Part shown: positions 54,358-62,295 of the stretch, one piece after another
Layout of the letters: each line of letters begins with the position of its first letter
Numbering within the stretch: the stretch's first letter is position 1
Assembly (NCBI RefSeq): GCF_046159835.1
Contig: NZ_JBJXCY010000001.1
Span: 992,001 to 1,056,000 of the forward strand
Length of the DNA: 64,000 bases
Direction of reading: 5' to 3'
Source of the DNA: JACKJK01 sp046159835
GTDB taxonomy: Bacteria > Pseudomonadota > Alphaproteobacteria > Rhizobiales > Tepidamorphaceae
Notes under the pieces: model-generated
Told to the model about the DNA's origin: nothing
Databases searched by the model: none
Seen by the model: the letters and a program-made list of their open reading frames with translations, nothing else
Position numbers and translations under genes: made by a program

Positions 54358-54665
54358 GAAAGTTTGATGGACTCGTTGCGCTGCAAGGCATCCAGCGCGT
54401 CCATCACATCCCGTGAGATGTCCGGCACCTCAGGGAAGGCCTCCGCCATCAGGTGCTGGATTTCAGCGACGGTGGTTTCACCATTGCAAAGGCCCCAGAT
54501 GAGCGCGGCGGTCGCATTGAGGCACAATGCTTCGGACCGCTCAGGGTGATACAGAACGACTTCGTCATCGAGTTCCTGAGTCAGGAACCCGTCGATGCGG
54601 ACCGGCTTGTCGCTTCCCTGCATGCGCTTCGTGCCCCTCAATTCCCGGCCAGTATCTGAACCCAT
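54354..54665 (-). CDS. PqqD-family peptide chaperone
   Basis: This 103-residue PqqD/RRE-like protein reads FLTQELDDEVVLYHPERSEA, CLNATAALIWGLCNGETTVA, and a C-terminal DVMDALDALQRNESIKLS, matching PqqD length and spacing. PqqD-type domains bind leader peptides of modified peptides and present them to enzymes. The ATG at 54665 follows AAGG five bases upstream. It is divergent from the two glycosyltransferase genes and coupled to the HprK-like gene. There is no radical-SAM PqqE gene here, so the partner is probably the kinase or a glycosyltransferase. Confidence 0.82.
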   Translation of the reverse strand: MGSDTGRELRGTKRMQGSDKPVRIDGFLTQELDDEVVLYHPERSEALCLNATAALIWGLCNGETTVAEIQHLMAEAFPEVPDISRDVMDALDALQRNESIKLS

Positions 54666-54741
54666 CAAGGCCTTTCCAGTTGCACGGTGGCTACCATGAT
54701 GCAACCACTACGCCCTCCGGAAAAGGCGTGGCAATGCGACG

Positions 54742-55566
54742 ATGAGTGCGGCAGATGTAACCTGTGTGACCGCAGCGATCGATATCGGTCGGGTGCTTCT
54801 GCCGGCGGATTTTGCGCGACCGTTCTCGTTTTATGGCGAGCACCTCGACGCGCTGCTTTCGCTGGATGTACCCCTCGTCGTTTATGGTGATCCCGACATG
54901 CCCGTGCCGGCCTCGCCTGCCGCACGGCAGGTCGTCCCGACCGACCACATCTCGCTGGAGCGCTTCCGCCACTTCAACCTCGTCCAGTCAATCCGTTCCA
55001 ATCCCGCATGGCGGGACGGCGCTCCATGGCTTGCGGCGAGCCCGCAGGCCGGGCTCGCGCATTACAACCCGCTCGTCATGTCGAAGCTCGACTGGTTGGC
55101 CCGGGTTGCATCGGAAAACCCGTTCGGCACAAATAACTTCGTGTGGATTGACGCGGGCATCACCCACACCGTTCCGCTGGAATTGATCCGCGCAGCATTG
55201 GCAGGCACGGCGCTGAAAAAGCATCTCACGCGGTTTCTTGTGCTGACCTACCCTTACGCCGCGAACCACGAGGTCCACGGTTTCGATCATGGTGAAATGG
55301 CCAGGCTTTCCGGGGTATCCCGCATCGAATGGGTAGCGCGCGGTGGCTTTTTCGGTGGCGATGCCGGCTACATTCGCGAGGCGGCCCGGCTCTACGATGC
55401 AATGCTGGAGCACACCCTGTCTGCGGGCCTGATGGGGACAGAGGAGAATGTGCTGACCATTCTCGCGCACCTGCATCCCGGTCTCTTCGAGCGTTATTGC
55501 CTCGAGTCGGACGGGCTCGTTAAGCCGTTCTTTGCGGATATGGCCTCCGGGGGAGGCACGAGATGA
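54742..55566 (+). CDS. HtrL/YibB-like (WlaTC) glycosyltransferase
   Basis: This 274-residue protein has VTCVTAAIDIGRVLLPADF at the start and NNFVWIDAGITH (about 131-142), which resemble the HtrL/YibB and WlaTC family of putative glycosyltransferases. No signal peptide or membrane segment is seen, so it acts in the cytoplasm. It is divergent from pqqD and overlaps the next gene by 4 bp (ATGA). Its donor and acceptor are unknown. Confidence 0.7.
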   Translation: MSAADVTCVTAAIDIGRVLLPADFARPFSFYGEHLDALLSLDVPLVVYGDPDMPVPASPAARQVVPTDHISLERFRHFNLVQSIRSNPAWRDGAPWLAASPQAGLAHYNPLVMSKLDWLARVASENPFGTNNFVWIDAGITHTVPLELIRAALAGTALKKHLTRFLVLTYPYAANHEVHGFDHGEMARLSGVSRIEWVARGGFFGGDAGYIREAARLYDAMLEHTLSAGLMGTEENVLTILAHLHPGLFERYCLESDGLVKPFFADMASGGGTR

Positions 55567-56819
55567 GCACTACCGACCGCAATGTCGACGCTGCGCTGCG
55601 CGAACTTGGCCGGCGTTGGGCGTCATGCGTCGTTCTCACAATCGGCCGAAGCGATGGCATCGCCCACCGCACCATGGGTTACGCGCAACTGTTCGGCTGG
55701 CCCTCCGTTGATGTCGCCGAACCGCAGAGTGGAGACGCCGGCAAGGTCTGGCGCCTGCACGCGCCTGGTCCGGTGGGTGTGCTGCACATCGAAACCAGTG
55801 GCAAAGACTGGGCTGTGCTGTCGGTGCTCGATCTCGACGCGATCAGCCCGGCGATTATCCGCGTTCGCCGCGAAGGATTGGGCGAAGCGAACCTTTACCG
55901 CGCGGTCCGTCACCTGCAGCGCGCCGGTTATGCGATCGAATGGTTCTACGACGAACTCGTTGCGATCCGCGACGAAGCGCATGGCGGCATCGGCGACAGT
56001 GCGCTGCCTGTCGCGGGCGTGCAGGACAGTACAGACGGCGACCCACGCGCCGCGGTTTATGTCATCAGCTACAATTCACCAGAGCAGTTTCGGTGCTGGC
56101 TGGAGTCCGCAACCGCCGCCGCGCCGGGCTTTCTCGCCGCCGGGCAGCGTTACCTGCTCGACAACTCAACCGATGAGGCCACGCGTCCCGCATATGACGA
56201 ATTCGCCGGTCGGCATGGCTTCACCGTGCTTCGCAACGGCAACCTTGGCATCACCGGAGGTCGTGTGTGGTGCGCGAGCCATTTCGATGCACTTGCGGAT
56301 CTGGACGGACTTTACTGGTTCGAAGATGACATGTTGTTTGGCGCACCGGGTGACCCACCCTGTCGCAACGGGTTTTCCGCCCACGTTGCGAACCTGCCCG
56401 CCGTCATACCAACAATCGTGCGCCGCGAAGATCTCGATTTCCTCAAGCTGTCCTTCACGGAAGTCTTCGGCGACCATCATCTCAACTGGGCATGGTATCA
56501 CCTGGGACCGGAGGCGCGCGAAACCGGCTTTCCCTGCGGGACGTTCCGCACGCAGGTTTCACATACCAGCGTGGAATCTGAAGTGTCCTACCTCGTCGGC
56601 AACGTCCACTTCAGCAACTGGCCCATGTACCTGTCGCGTCGTGGCAATCGCCGCATGTTCCTGGATGCCCCGCTTGGCGACCTCACCGAAGGCGGCTGCA
56701 TGGCTCGCGGTTTTACCCTCCAGCATACCGGGGAATTGCGCGGCGGCGTTCTATTTGCGTCTCCGATCAACCATTGCCGCCGGCACAGCTATACCCAGGC
56801 GGATCGGCGCGAGTCCTGA
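55563..56819 (+). CDS. Putative GT-A-type glycosyltransferase with unknown N-terminal domain
   Basis: This is a 418-residue protein. Residues 1-155 match nothing I recognise. From about 166 it reads YVISYNSPEQFRCWLESA, LDNSTDE (199-205), NLGITGGRVWCAS (from 227) and WFEDDML (252-258). That order of a nucleotide-sugar strand, a GG loop and an acidic DxD-like motif suits a GT-A glycosyltransferase. The final part contains a Cys/His-containing tail. It is translated from an ATG overlapping the previous gene. It is the last gene of the cluster before IS6 material at 56858. Confidence 0.65.
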   Translation: MSTTDRNVDAALRELGRRWASCVVLTIGRSDGIAHRTMGYAQLFGWPSVDVAEPQSGDAGKVWRLHAPGPVGVLHIETSGKDWAVLSVLDLDAISPAIIRVRREGLGEANLYRAVRHLQRAGYAIEWFYDELVAIRDEAHGGIGDSALPVAGVQDSTDGDPRAAVYVISYNSPEQFRCWLESATAAAPGFLAAGQRYLLDNSTDEATRPAYDEFAGRHGFTVLRNGNLGITGGRVWCASHFDALADLDGLYWFEDDMLFGAPGDPPCRNGFSAHVANLPAVIPTIVRREDLDFLKLSFTEVFGDHHLNWAWYHLGPEARETGFPCGTFRTQVSHTSVESEVSYLVGNVHFSNWPMYLSRRGNRRMFLDAPLGDLTEGGCMARGFTLQHTGELRGGVLFASPINHCRRHSYTQADRRES

Positions 56820-56857
56820 GATAAGTGCAAGTGGCTGAGTACCGGCGGGGCCGGCAA

Positions 56858-56903
56858 CGGCAGGCGAGGGCGGCTTGCGCCTCAATCGATTGTCTCCAGC
56901 AAA
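56858..56903 (-). mobile_element. IS6-family right-end remnant
   Basis: GGCGAGGGCGGCTTGCGCC followed by TCAATCGATTGTCTCC aligns with the right flank end of the IS6 copy at 44941-44998. It sits directly against the left end of the next copy, showing two copies head to tail with one nearly gone. Confidence 0.5.
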
Positions 56904-57452
56904 TGTGCTGTCAGACGAACCAAAAAAGTCTCAGACCGACCGGCGAGGCCGCCTCGCTCAGGCAGCGAAGAGCTGCTGCCACTCGGCCAATGCCGCGGCT
57001 CGGTTCAGCTTGAAATTGTCCCTGCTGTAGAGGTGGCGTTCCTGATTGAAGTGATTGTGGACTGAGGAGTGAACGGCGGCAAATTTCTGCAAACTTCGCA
57101 TCCGCCGGAACCGCGTCATGGCTCGTTCGCGTCTTCGGAAGGGCAGGTGCGAATTCTCTGCCCGATTGTTCAGGTGCTGGCCGGTGACTTGTCGATCGCC
57201 GTTGCCGAGGTCGCGCATCGCGGCGCCGTAAGACCGGAGCTTGTCGGTCACGAGCGCTTCTGGACTGCCATGTCGCTTCAGCAATTTCCTGAGGAATTTC
57301 AACGCAGCCTTGCGGTCTCGACGCTTCGAGACGAATGCTTCCAGGACCTCGCCCTCATGATCGACGGCACGCCACAGATACCGCGTCTCGCCGTTGATCT
57401 TCACGAAGACCTCGTCGAGGTGCCAGCGCCAGTGGGTGATTGAGCGCATTCG
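56904..57452 (-). mobile_element. Truncated IS6-family insertion sequence
   Basis: The left terminal repeat TGTGCTGTCAGACGAACC starts at 56904. The transposase reading on the minus strand keeps the catalytic core HWRWHLDEV, VTDKLRSY and NNRAENSH, and ends in LAEWQQLFAA, but its first 74 or so residues and the right end are missing. Similarity stops near 57452. Confidence 0.85.
56958..57449 (-). pseudogene. IS6-family transposase, N-terminally truncated
   Basis: The 163-residue reading corresponds to residues 73-235 of the complete transposase at 57951, with about 90% identity by eye. It lacks the N-terminal DNA-binding part, so it is probably inactive. Catalytic Asp, Asp and Glu remain. Confidence 0.85.
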
Positions 57453-57896
57453 ACAATGCAGCCGAGCGCGATGAAGTAGATGGCATCAAAATATGACGGA
57501 TCAATCTCTTCAGTTCACAGCAATTCGCCTAGCGCAACCTATCGGTGAGCTGTTTGTGGGGCCTCAGCAGGTCAATCGTCGACGACACCGTTCCCCTGTT
57601 ATGCACCTTCCGACGCCCTGTTATTGCGGTTTGATTGCCCTGTTCCGGCGAAAAAAATCCCCTGTTCCGGGCATTAACAGGAAAGTGGTCGGGCTCCCGC
57701 GTAACCGACTGAAAAATCGAGGGTTCTCTGGCGGAGTGTGATCGTCTCCTGCTGCCCGCACCCTGCTTGTGCAGGCAAAGTCTTGGAAATTCCCTGTTAA
57801 TGCGAAACTCACCCATTCATCAGCCAGCCTGAGACCGGCGGGAATGACCGCCCGCATTCGGCCCGAAGAAGGCGCCGAAGACCGATGCCGGAATAG
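57453..57896. other. Gap between two IS6 copies
   Basis: No convincing gene lies in these 444 bases. The only notable structure is the 22-bp-periodic CCCTGTT array at 57594-57681, with a further copy at 57792. An open frame on the minus strand rich in Asn-Arg-Glu is produced by these repeats and is not considered a gene. Confidence 0.5.
57594..57681 (+). repeat. Iteron-like 22-bp direct repeats (CCCTGTT core)
   Basis: CCCTGTT occurs at 57594, 57616, 57638 and 57660, exactly 22 bp apart. Units 3 and 4 also share the following CCGG. Another CCCTGTT at 57792 is 132 bp (6 x 22) after the fourth. An inverted AACAGG is at 57676-57681. Similar CAGGGA-rich stretches are known next to transposases in alphaproteobacteria, but the exact period suggests protein binding on one helix face. 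Confidence 0.65.
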
Positions 57897-58715
57897 TGTG
57901 CTGTCAGACGAACCAAAAAAGTCTCAGATCGATCGGCGAGGCCGCCTGGCTCAGGCAGCAAGGAGTTGCTGCCACTCGGCCAATGCCGCGGCTCGATTCA
58001 GCTTGAATTTTTGCCTGCTGTAGAGGTGGCGTTCCTGGTTGAAGTGGTTGTGGATCGATGAGTGGACAGCGGCGAATTTCTGCAGACTTCGCATTCGCCG
58101 GAACCGGGTCATCGCCCGCTCTCGTCGTCGGAATGGCAAGTGTGAATTCTCAGCCCTGTTGTTCAGGTGCCGGCCGGTCTGCTGCCGGTCGGCATTGCCC
58201 AGATCGCGCATCGCGGCTCCGTAAGACCGGAGCCTGTCGGTGACGATGTTCTCGGCGGGCCCATGTCGCTTCAGCAATTTCCTCAGGAATTTCAATGCCG
58301 CCCTGCGATCCCGGCGCTTCGATACGAAGGCCTCCAGGACCTCGCCCTCGTGATCGACGGCCCGCCACAGGTACCGTGTCTCGCCGTTAATCTTCACAAA
58401 GACCTCGTCGAGGTGCCAGCGCCAGTGGATCAACGAACGCATCCGCTCGACCCGCCGCTGCCGGATCTCGGCCGCGAACATTGGCCCGAACCGGTTCCAC
58501 CAGTAGCGCACCGTCTCGTGGCTGATCTCGATGCCGCGCTCGTGCAGGAGATCCTCCACGTTCCTCAGCGAAAGCGGGAACCGGATGTACATCATCACCG
58601 CCAGGCGGATGATCTCAGGTGAGGTCTTGAAGTAGCGAAACGGGTTCGATGTGTGCATGCGGCGAGGCTAGGGGAGGAGCGTTTTCAGCTCAATCGGTTT
58701 TCCTCTGACAGTGCC
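57897..58715 (-). mobile_element. Complete IS6-family insertion sequence
   Basis: The element is about 819 bp. The right end, read inward on the minus strand, begins GGCACTGTCAGAGG, and the left end begins TGTGCTGTCAGACG; both match the IS6 terminal consensus GGCACTG. It carries one transposase gene on the minus strand. No 8-bp target duplication was found at the ends, so deletion or cointegrate resolution probably followed insertion. Confidence 0.88.
57951..58658 (-). CDS. IS6-family transposase (DDE)
   Basis: This 235-residue transposase is complete. It starts MHTSNPFRYFKTSPEIIRLA, with the N-terminal HTH segment SLRNVEDLLHERGIEISHET. The DDE residues are in HWRWHLDEV (Asp 84), VTDRLRSY (Asp 141) and NNRAENSH (Glu 170). 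IS6 elements move by replicative or conservative cointegrate formation. It is the likely source of trans-acting transposase for the deleted copies in this window. Confidence 0.95.
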   Translation of the reverse strand: MHTSNPFRYFKTSPEIIRLAVMMYIRFPLSLRNVEDLLHERGIEISHETVRYWWNRFGPMFAAEIRQRRVERMRSLIHWRWHLDEVFVKINGETRYLWRAVDHEGEVLEAFVSKRRDRRAALKFLRKLLKRHGPAENIVTDRLRSYGAAMRDLGNADRQQTGRHLNNRAENSHLPFRRRERAMTRFRRMRSLQKFAAVHSSIHNHFNQERHLYSRQKFKLNRAAALAEWQQLLAA

Positions 58716-58841
58716 CACAGCACGCTTTCCAGCGAGGCAGTTGCCGAGCCGTCGCCGCAAGAGAAGCAGACAGTGAAGTTGCTGCTGGAACATCTGCGCA
58801 ACAGTTACAGCTATTGGCAGGAGGGGGCGCCAAATGGCTGA
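58716..58841 (+). pseudogene. 3' end of a gene truncated by the IS6 element, upstream of hsdR
   Basis: Right after the IS6 right end a frame reads STLSSEAVAEPSPQEKQTVK, LLLEHLRNSYSYWQEGAPNG and stops at 58841, overlapping the hsdR start. The length and the overlap show it was the last part of a gene translated together with hsdR. It does not resemble a typical HsdM or HsdS end, and I do not recognise it. The gene's 5' part was removed by the IS6 element. Confidence 0.55.
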
Positions 58842-61800
58842 GCAGACCACCCCCATCGCCGAGACCAATCGCTTTATCGTTCTCGATAAGTATGTTCGCG
58901 CCTGGGAACCGGCGGACAGCTATCAGTCTGAAGCCGAGCTTGAGCGCGAGCTGATCCAGGACCTCCGCAATCAGGGCTATGAGTATGTTCCTGACCTGAA
59001 ATCAACCGATTCCATGCTGGCCAATGTGCGTGTGCAGCTGCAGACGCTCAATGATGTTCAGTTTACCGATAAGGAGTGGGCGCGCTTCGTCGAAACTTAT
59101 TTGGACAAGCCCAGCGACAGCGCGACGGAGAAAGCCCGCAAGCTCAACGACGACTACATCTTTGACTTCGTCTTCGATGATGGCCGTATCCAGAACATCT
59201 ATCTGGTCGATAAGGCCAATGTCTGCCGCAACAAGGTTCAGGTCATCAAGCAGTTCGAGCAGGCCGGAACGCATGCCAACCGCTATGATGTGACGATCCT
59301 AGTGAACGGTCTGCCGCTGGTGCAGGTCGAGCTGAAAAAGCGCGGTGTCGCTATCCGCGAAGCATTCAACCAGATCCACCGTTATAGCAAAGAGAGCTTC
59401 AACTCGGACAGTTCGCTCTTCAAATACCTCCAGATCTTCGTGATCTCCAACGGCACCGACACCCGCTACTTCGCCAACACGACCAAGCGCGACAAGAACA
59501 GCTTCGACTTCACTATGAACTGGGCGCAGGCCGATAACAGCCTGATCCGGGACCTGAAGGATTTTACGGCGACTTTCTTCGAGAAGCGCACCCTCTTGAA
59601 GGTGTTGCTGGACTATTCCGTCTTCGACGTCAGCGACACGCTTCTGGTGATGCGCCCCTATCAGATTGCCGCAACTGAACGCATTTTGCGCAAGATCAGA
59701 AGCTCGTTCGTAGGCAAGACGCTAAGCAAGCCGGAAAGCGGCGGATATATTTGGCACACGACGGGCTCAGGCAAGACACTGACCAGCTTCAAGGCGGCCC
59801 GCCTCGCAACTGAGCTTGATTTCATCGACAAGGTCTTTTTTGTGGTCGACCGCAAGGACCTCGATTACCAGACGATGAAGGAATATCAGCGCTTTTCGCC
59901 TGACAGCGTCAACGGTTCCGACAGCACGGCAGGGCTGAAGCGGAACCTCTCCATGGACGATAACAAGATTATCGTCACGACCATCCAGAAACTGAACAAT
60001 CTGATGAAGAGCGAAGGTGACTTGCCGGTCTATACCCAGCGCGTCGTCTTCATTTTCGACGAGTGCCATCGTAGTCAGTTTGGCGAGGCGCAGAAGAACC
60101 TCAAACGCAAATTCAAATCCTTCTGCCAGTTTGGCTTCACGGGCACGCCGATCTTTCCGGAAAATGCTTCGGGTGCGGAGACGACCGCCAGCGTGTTCGG
60201 GAGCGAACTTCATTCCTATGTGATCACCGACGCCATCCGTGACGAGAAGGTGTTGAAATTCAAGGTCGATTACAACGATGTGCGCCCGCAGTTCAAAGCG
60301 ATCGAAACTGAACAGGACGAGAAGAAGCTGACCGCTGCCGAAAACCGGCAAGCGCTTCAGCACCCCCAACGAATCGCCGAGATTTCCCAGTACATTCTCG
60401 ATAATTTCCGCCGCAAGACGCATCGTCTCTATGGAGACAATAAGGGCTTCAACGCCATGTTCGCGGTGAGCAGCGTTGATGCAGCCAAGCTCTATTATGA
60501 AAAGCTGAATGCGCTGCAGAACGGTAGCGTCAAGCCGTTGAAGATCGCGACCATCTTTTCATTCGCGGCCAACGAAGAACAGGATGCAATTGGCGACATT
60601 CCTGACGAGAGTTTTGAGGTTTCGGCGCTGAACAGCAGCGCCAAGGAATTCCTGAACGCGGCCATCGCGGACTACAACGCCTATTTCCGAACGAATTTCA
60701 GCGTCGATAGCAAAGGCTTCCAGAACTATTATCGGGATCTGGCCAAGCGGGTGAAGTCCAAGGAAGTGGATCTGCTCATTGTGGTGGGCATGTTCTTGAC
60801 TGGCTTTGATGCGCCGACGCTCAACACGCTGTTCGTGGACAAGAACCTGCGCTTTCACGGCCTCATTCAGGCCTATTCCCGTACCAACCGCATTTATGAT
60901 GCAACCAAGTCATTCGGAAACATCGTCACCTTCCGTGACCTTGAAGAGGCAACCGTCAAAGCGATTACGCTGTTCGGTAACGCAAACACCAAGAACGTCG
61001 TCCTCGAAAAGAGCTACTCGGAATACATGGAGGGCTTCACGGACCACGCGACCGGAGAAGCAAGACGCGGCTTCATGGATGTTGTGAAGGAGCTTGAAGA
61101 GCGTTTCCCGGACCCCTCGGCGATTGCAAAAGAGGCTGACAAGAAGGCGTTTGCAAAGCTGTTCGGAGAGTATCTGCGTGTTGAGAATATTCTTCAGAAC
61201 TACGATGAATTCGCCAACCTCAGAGAGCTTCAGGAGATCGATCAGAGTGATGCCGAAGCGGTGAGAGCGTTCAAGGAGCGGCATCATTTGAGTGATGATG
61301 ACGTTGACGAGCTCAAGAGCATCGAGATGCCTGCTGACCGAAAGGTCCAGGACTACCGTTCGACCTACAATGACATCCGGGATTGGCTCCGCCGTGAAAA
61401 AGCGAGCGCCGAGCAGGTCGAGTCAATGATCAACTGGGATGATGTCGTCTTTGAGGTCGACCTTTTGAAGTCCCAGGAAATCAATCTGGATTACATCCTA
61501 GGGCTAATTTTCGAGCACAACAAAAAAACGAAAAGCAAGTCTGACCTTGTCGACGAAGTTCGCCGCGTCATTCGCGCCAGTATCGGCAACCGTGCAAAGG
61601 AAAGCCTCATCGTCGATTTCATAAATCAGACAAATCTTGACGAACTTGGTGACAAAGCCGGGGTGATCGAAGCGTTCTTTGAATTTGCACAAGCGGAACA
61701 AAGCCGAGAAGCGGAAGAACTGATAACCGATGAAAAATTGAACGCGGATGCCGCCAAGCGCTACATCGCGACGTCGATTAAGCGCGAATATGCGAGCGAA

Positions 61801-61935
61801 AACGGAACGGAGTTGAACTCGATCCTTCCAAAAATGAGCCCGCTCAATCCACAATACCTGACCAAAAAAAGAGATGTGTTCCAACGCATCTCTGCGTTCG
61901 TAGAAAAGTTCAAGGGCGTTGGCGGGAGAATTTAG
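58834..61935 (+). CDS. hsdR: Type I restriction enzyme R subunit (HsdR-like)
   Basis: This 1033-residue restriction-translocation subunit has an N-terminal nuclease motif YDVTILVNGLPLVQVELKK (Asp 152, Glu 166, Lys 168). The SF2 helicase domains follow: Walker A HTTGSGKT (308-315), DECH (409-412) and FTGTP. An alpha-helical C-terminal part follows from about 800. GGAGG precedes the ATG. It needs HsdM and HsdS for activity, but neither follows and the upstream gene is truncated by IS6, so it may be orphaned. Base composition is more AT-rich than in the neighbours, suggesting lateral transfer. Confidence 0.92.
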   Translation: MAEQTTPIAETNRFIVLDKYVRAWEPADSYQSEAELERELIQDLRNQGYEYVPDLKSTDSMLANVRVQLQTLNDVQFTDKEWARFVETYLDKPSDSATEKARKLNDDYIFDFVFDDGRIQNIYLVDKANVCRNKVQVIKQFEQAGTHANRYDVTILVNGLPLVQVELKKRGVAIREAFNQIHRYSKESFNSDSSLFKYLQIFVISNGTDTRYFANTTKRDKNSFDFTMNWAQADNSLIRDLKDFTATFFEKRTLLKVLLDYSVFDVSDTLLVMRPYQIAATERILRKIRSSFVGKTLSKPESGGYIWHTTGSGKTLTSFKAARLATELDFIDKVFFVVDRKDLDYQTMKEYQRFSPDSVNGSDSTAGLKRNLSMDDNKIIVTTIQKLNNLMKSEGDLPVYTQRVVFIFDECHRSQFGEAQKNLKRKFKSFCQFGFTGTPIFPENASGAETTASVFGSELHSYVITDAIRDEKVLKFKVDYNDVRPQFKAIETEQDEKKLTAAENRQALQHPQRIAEISQYILDNFRRKTHRLYGDNKGFNAMFAVSSVDAAKLYYEKLNALQNGSVKPLKIATIFSFAANEEQDAIGDIPDESFEVSALNSSAKEFLNAAIADYNAYFRTNFSVDSKGFQNYYRDLAKRVKSKEVDLLIVVGMFLTGFDAPTLNTLFVDKNLRFHGLIQAYSRTNRIYDATKSFGNIVTFRDLEEATVKAITLFGNANTKNVVLEKSYSEYMEGFTDHATGEARRGFMDVVKELEERFPDPSAIAKEADKKAFAKLFGEYLRVENILQNYDEFANLRELQEIDQSDAEAVRAFKERHHLSDDDVDELKSIEMPADRKVQDYRSTYNDIRDWLRREKASAEQVESMINWDDVVFEVDLLKSQEINLDYILGLIFEHNKKTKSKSDLVDEVRRVIRASIGNRAKESLIVDFINQTNLDELGDKAGVIEAFFEFAQAEQSREAEELITDEKLNADAAKRYIATSIKREYASENGTELNSILPKMSPLNPQYLTKKRDVFQRISAFVEKFKGVGGRI

Positions 61936-62295
61936 GCGTGATGACGATCGATGGTCGCGAACCACAGCATACCAGCTACGATTTTCGATCCGCGTCGCGC
62001 CCGCATGCCGATCGTCCGCCGCAAAGGTAAAGTTCTAGCGACCTAAAAAGAGTAGCATTTTCAGAACTTTGTAGAAGTGTACCTATTGAGCGCAGGCAAC
62101 AGCCCTGGAGAATATCGGCCCCGAGAGACCGTTTTCGGGCCACATGGCGGCGGGGTCGGTGCGCAGCCCCTCCCGCATAACCCTCCAAAACAACGGAATA
62201 ATCCGGCCGCAGCCGGATCGGGAGAACGCTTTCGCGAGGGCAAGTGGCGGATGGGACGGGATTCTATGTTGATCATTCCGCAGGTGCCACTCTCA
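61936..62295. other. Gap after hsdR with a possible short open frame
   Basis: These 360 bases hold no recognised gene. A 29-codon frame from an ATG at 61941 (GTG at 61938) ends at 62030 and reads MTIDGREPQHTSYDFRSASR at its start. It could be a stump of a deleted gene after hsdR, but nothing supports expression. Confidence 0.35.

Noticed and set aside
54687..54890. Cys-rich 67-codon frame (CDDECGRCNLC) beside pqqD as a possible modified-peptide precursor
   Set aside because: It overlaps most of the HtrL-like gene start in another frame and lacks a ribosome site; codon pattern favours the glycosyltransferase. Kept in mind because of the PqqD neighbour, but unsupported.
57594..57681. Possible CRISPR array
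   Set aside because: The conserved core is only 7 bp with a 22-bp period, and there are no cas genes.
57529..57816. Asn-Arg-Glu-rich reading frame on the minus strand
   Set aside because: It is generated by the CCCTGTT repeats read in reverse; no family and no ribosome site.
58653..58841. Apparent 62-codon gene starting inside the IS6 element
   Set aside because: It is a chance fusion of IS end sequence with the 3' stump of the truncated gene before hsdR.
61870..61893. Inverted repeat AGAGATG / CATCTCT near the hsdR 3' end
   Set aside because: It lies within coding sequence with a ten-base loop and no T-run; chance is likely.
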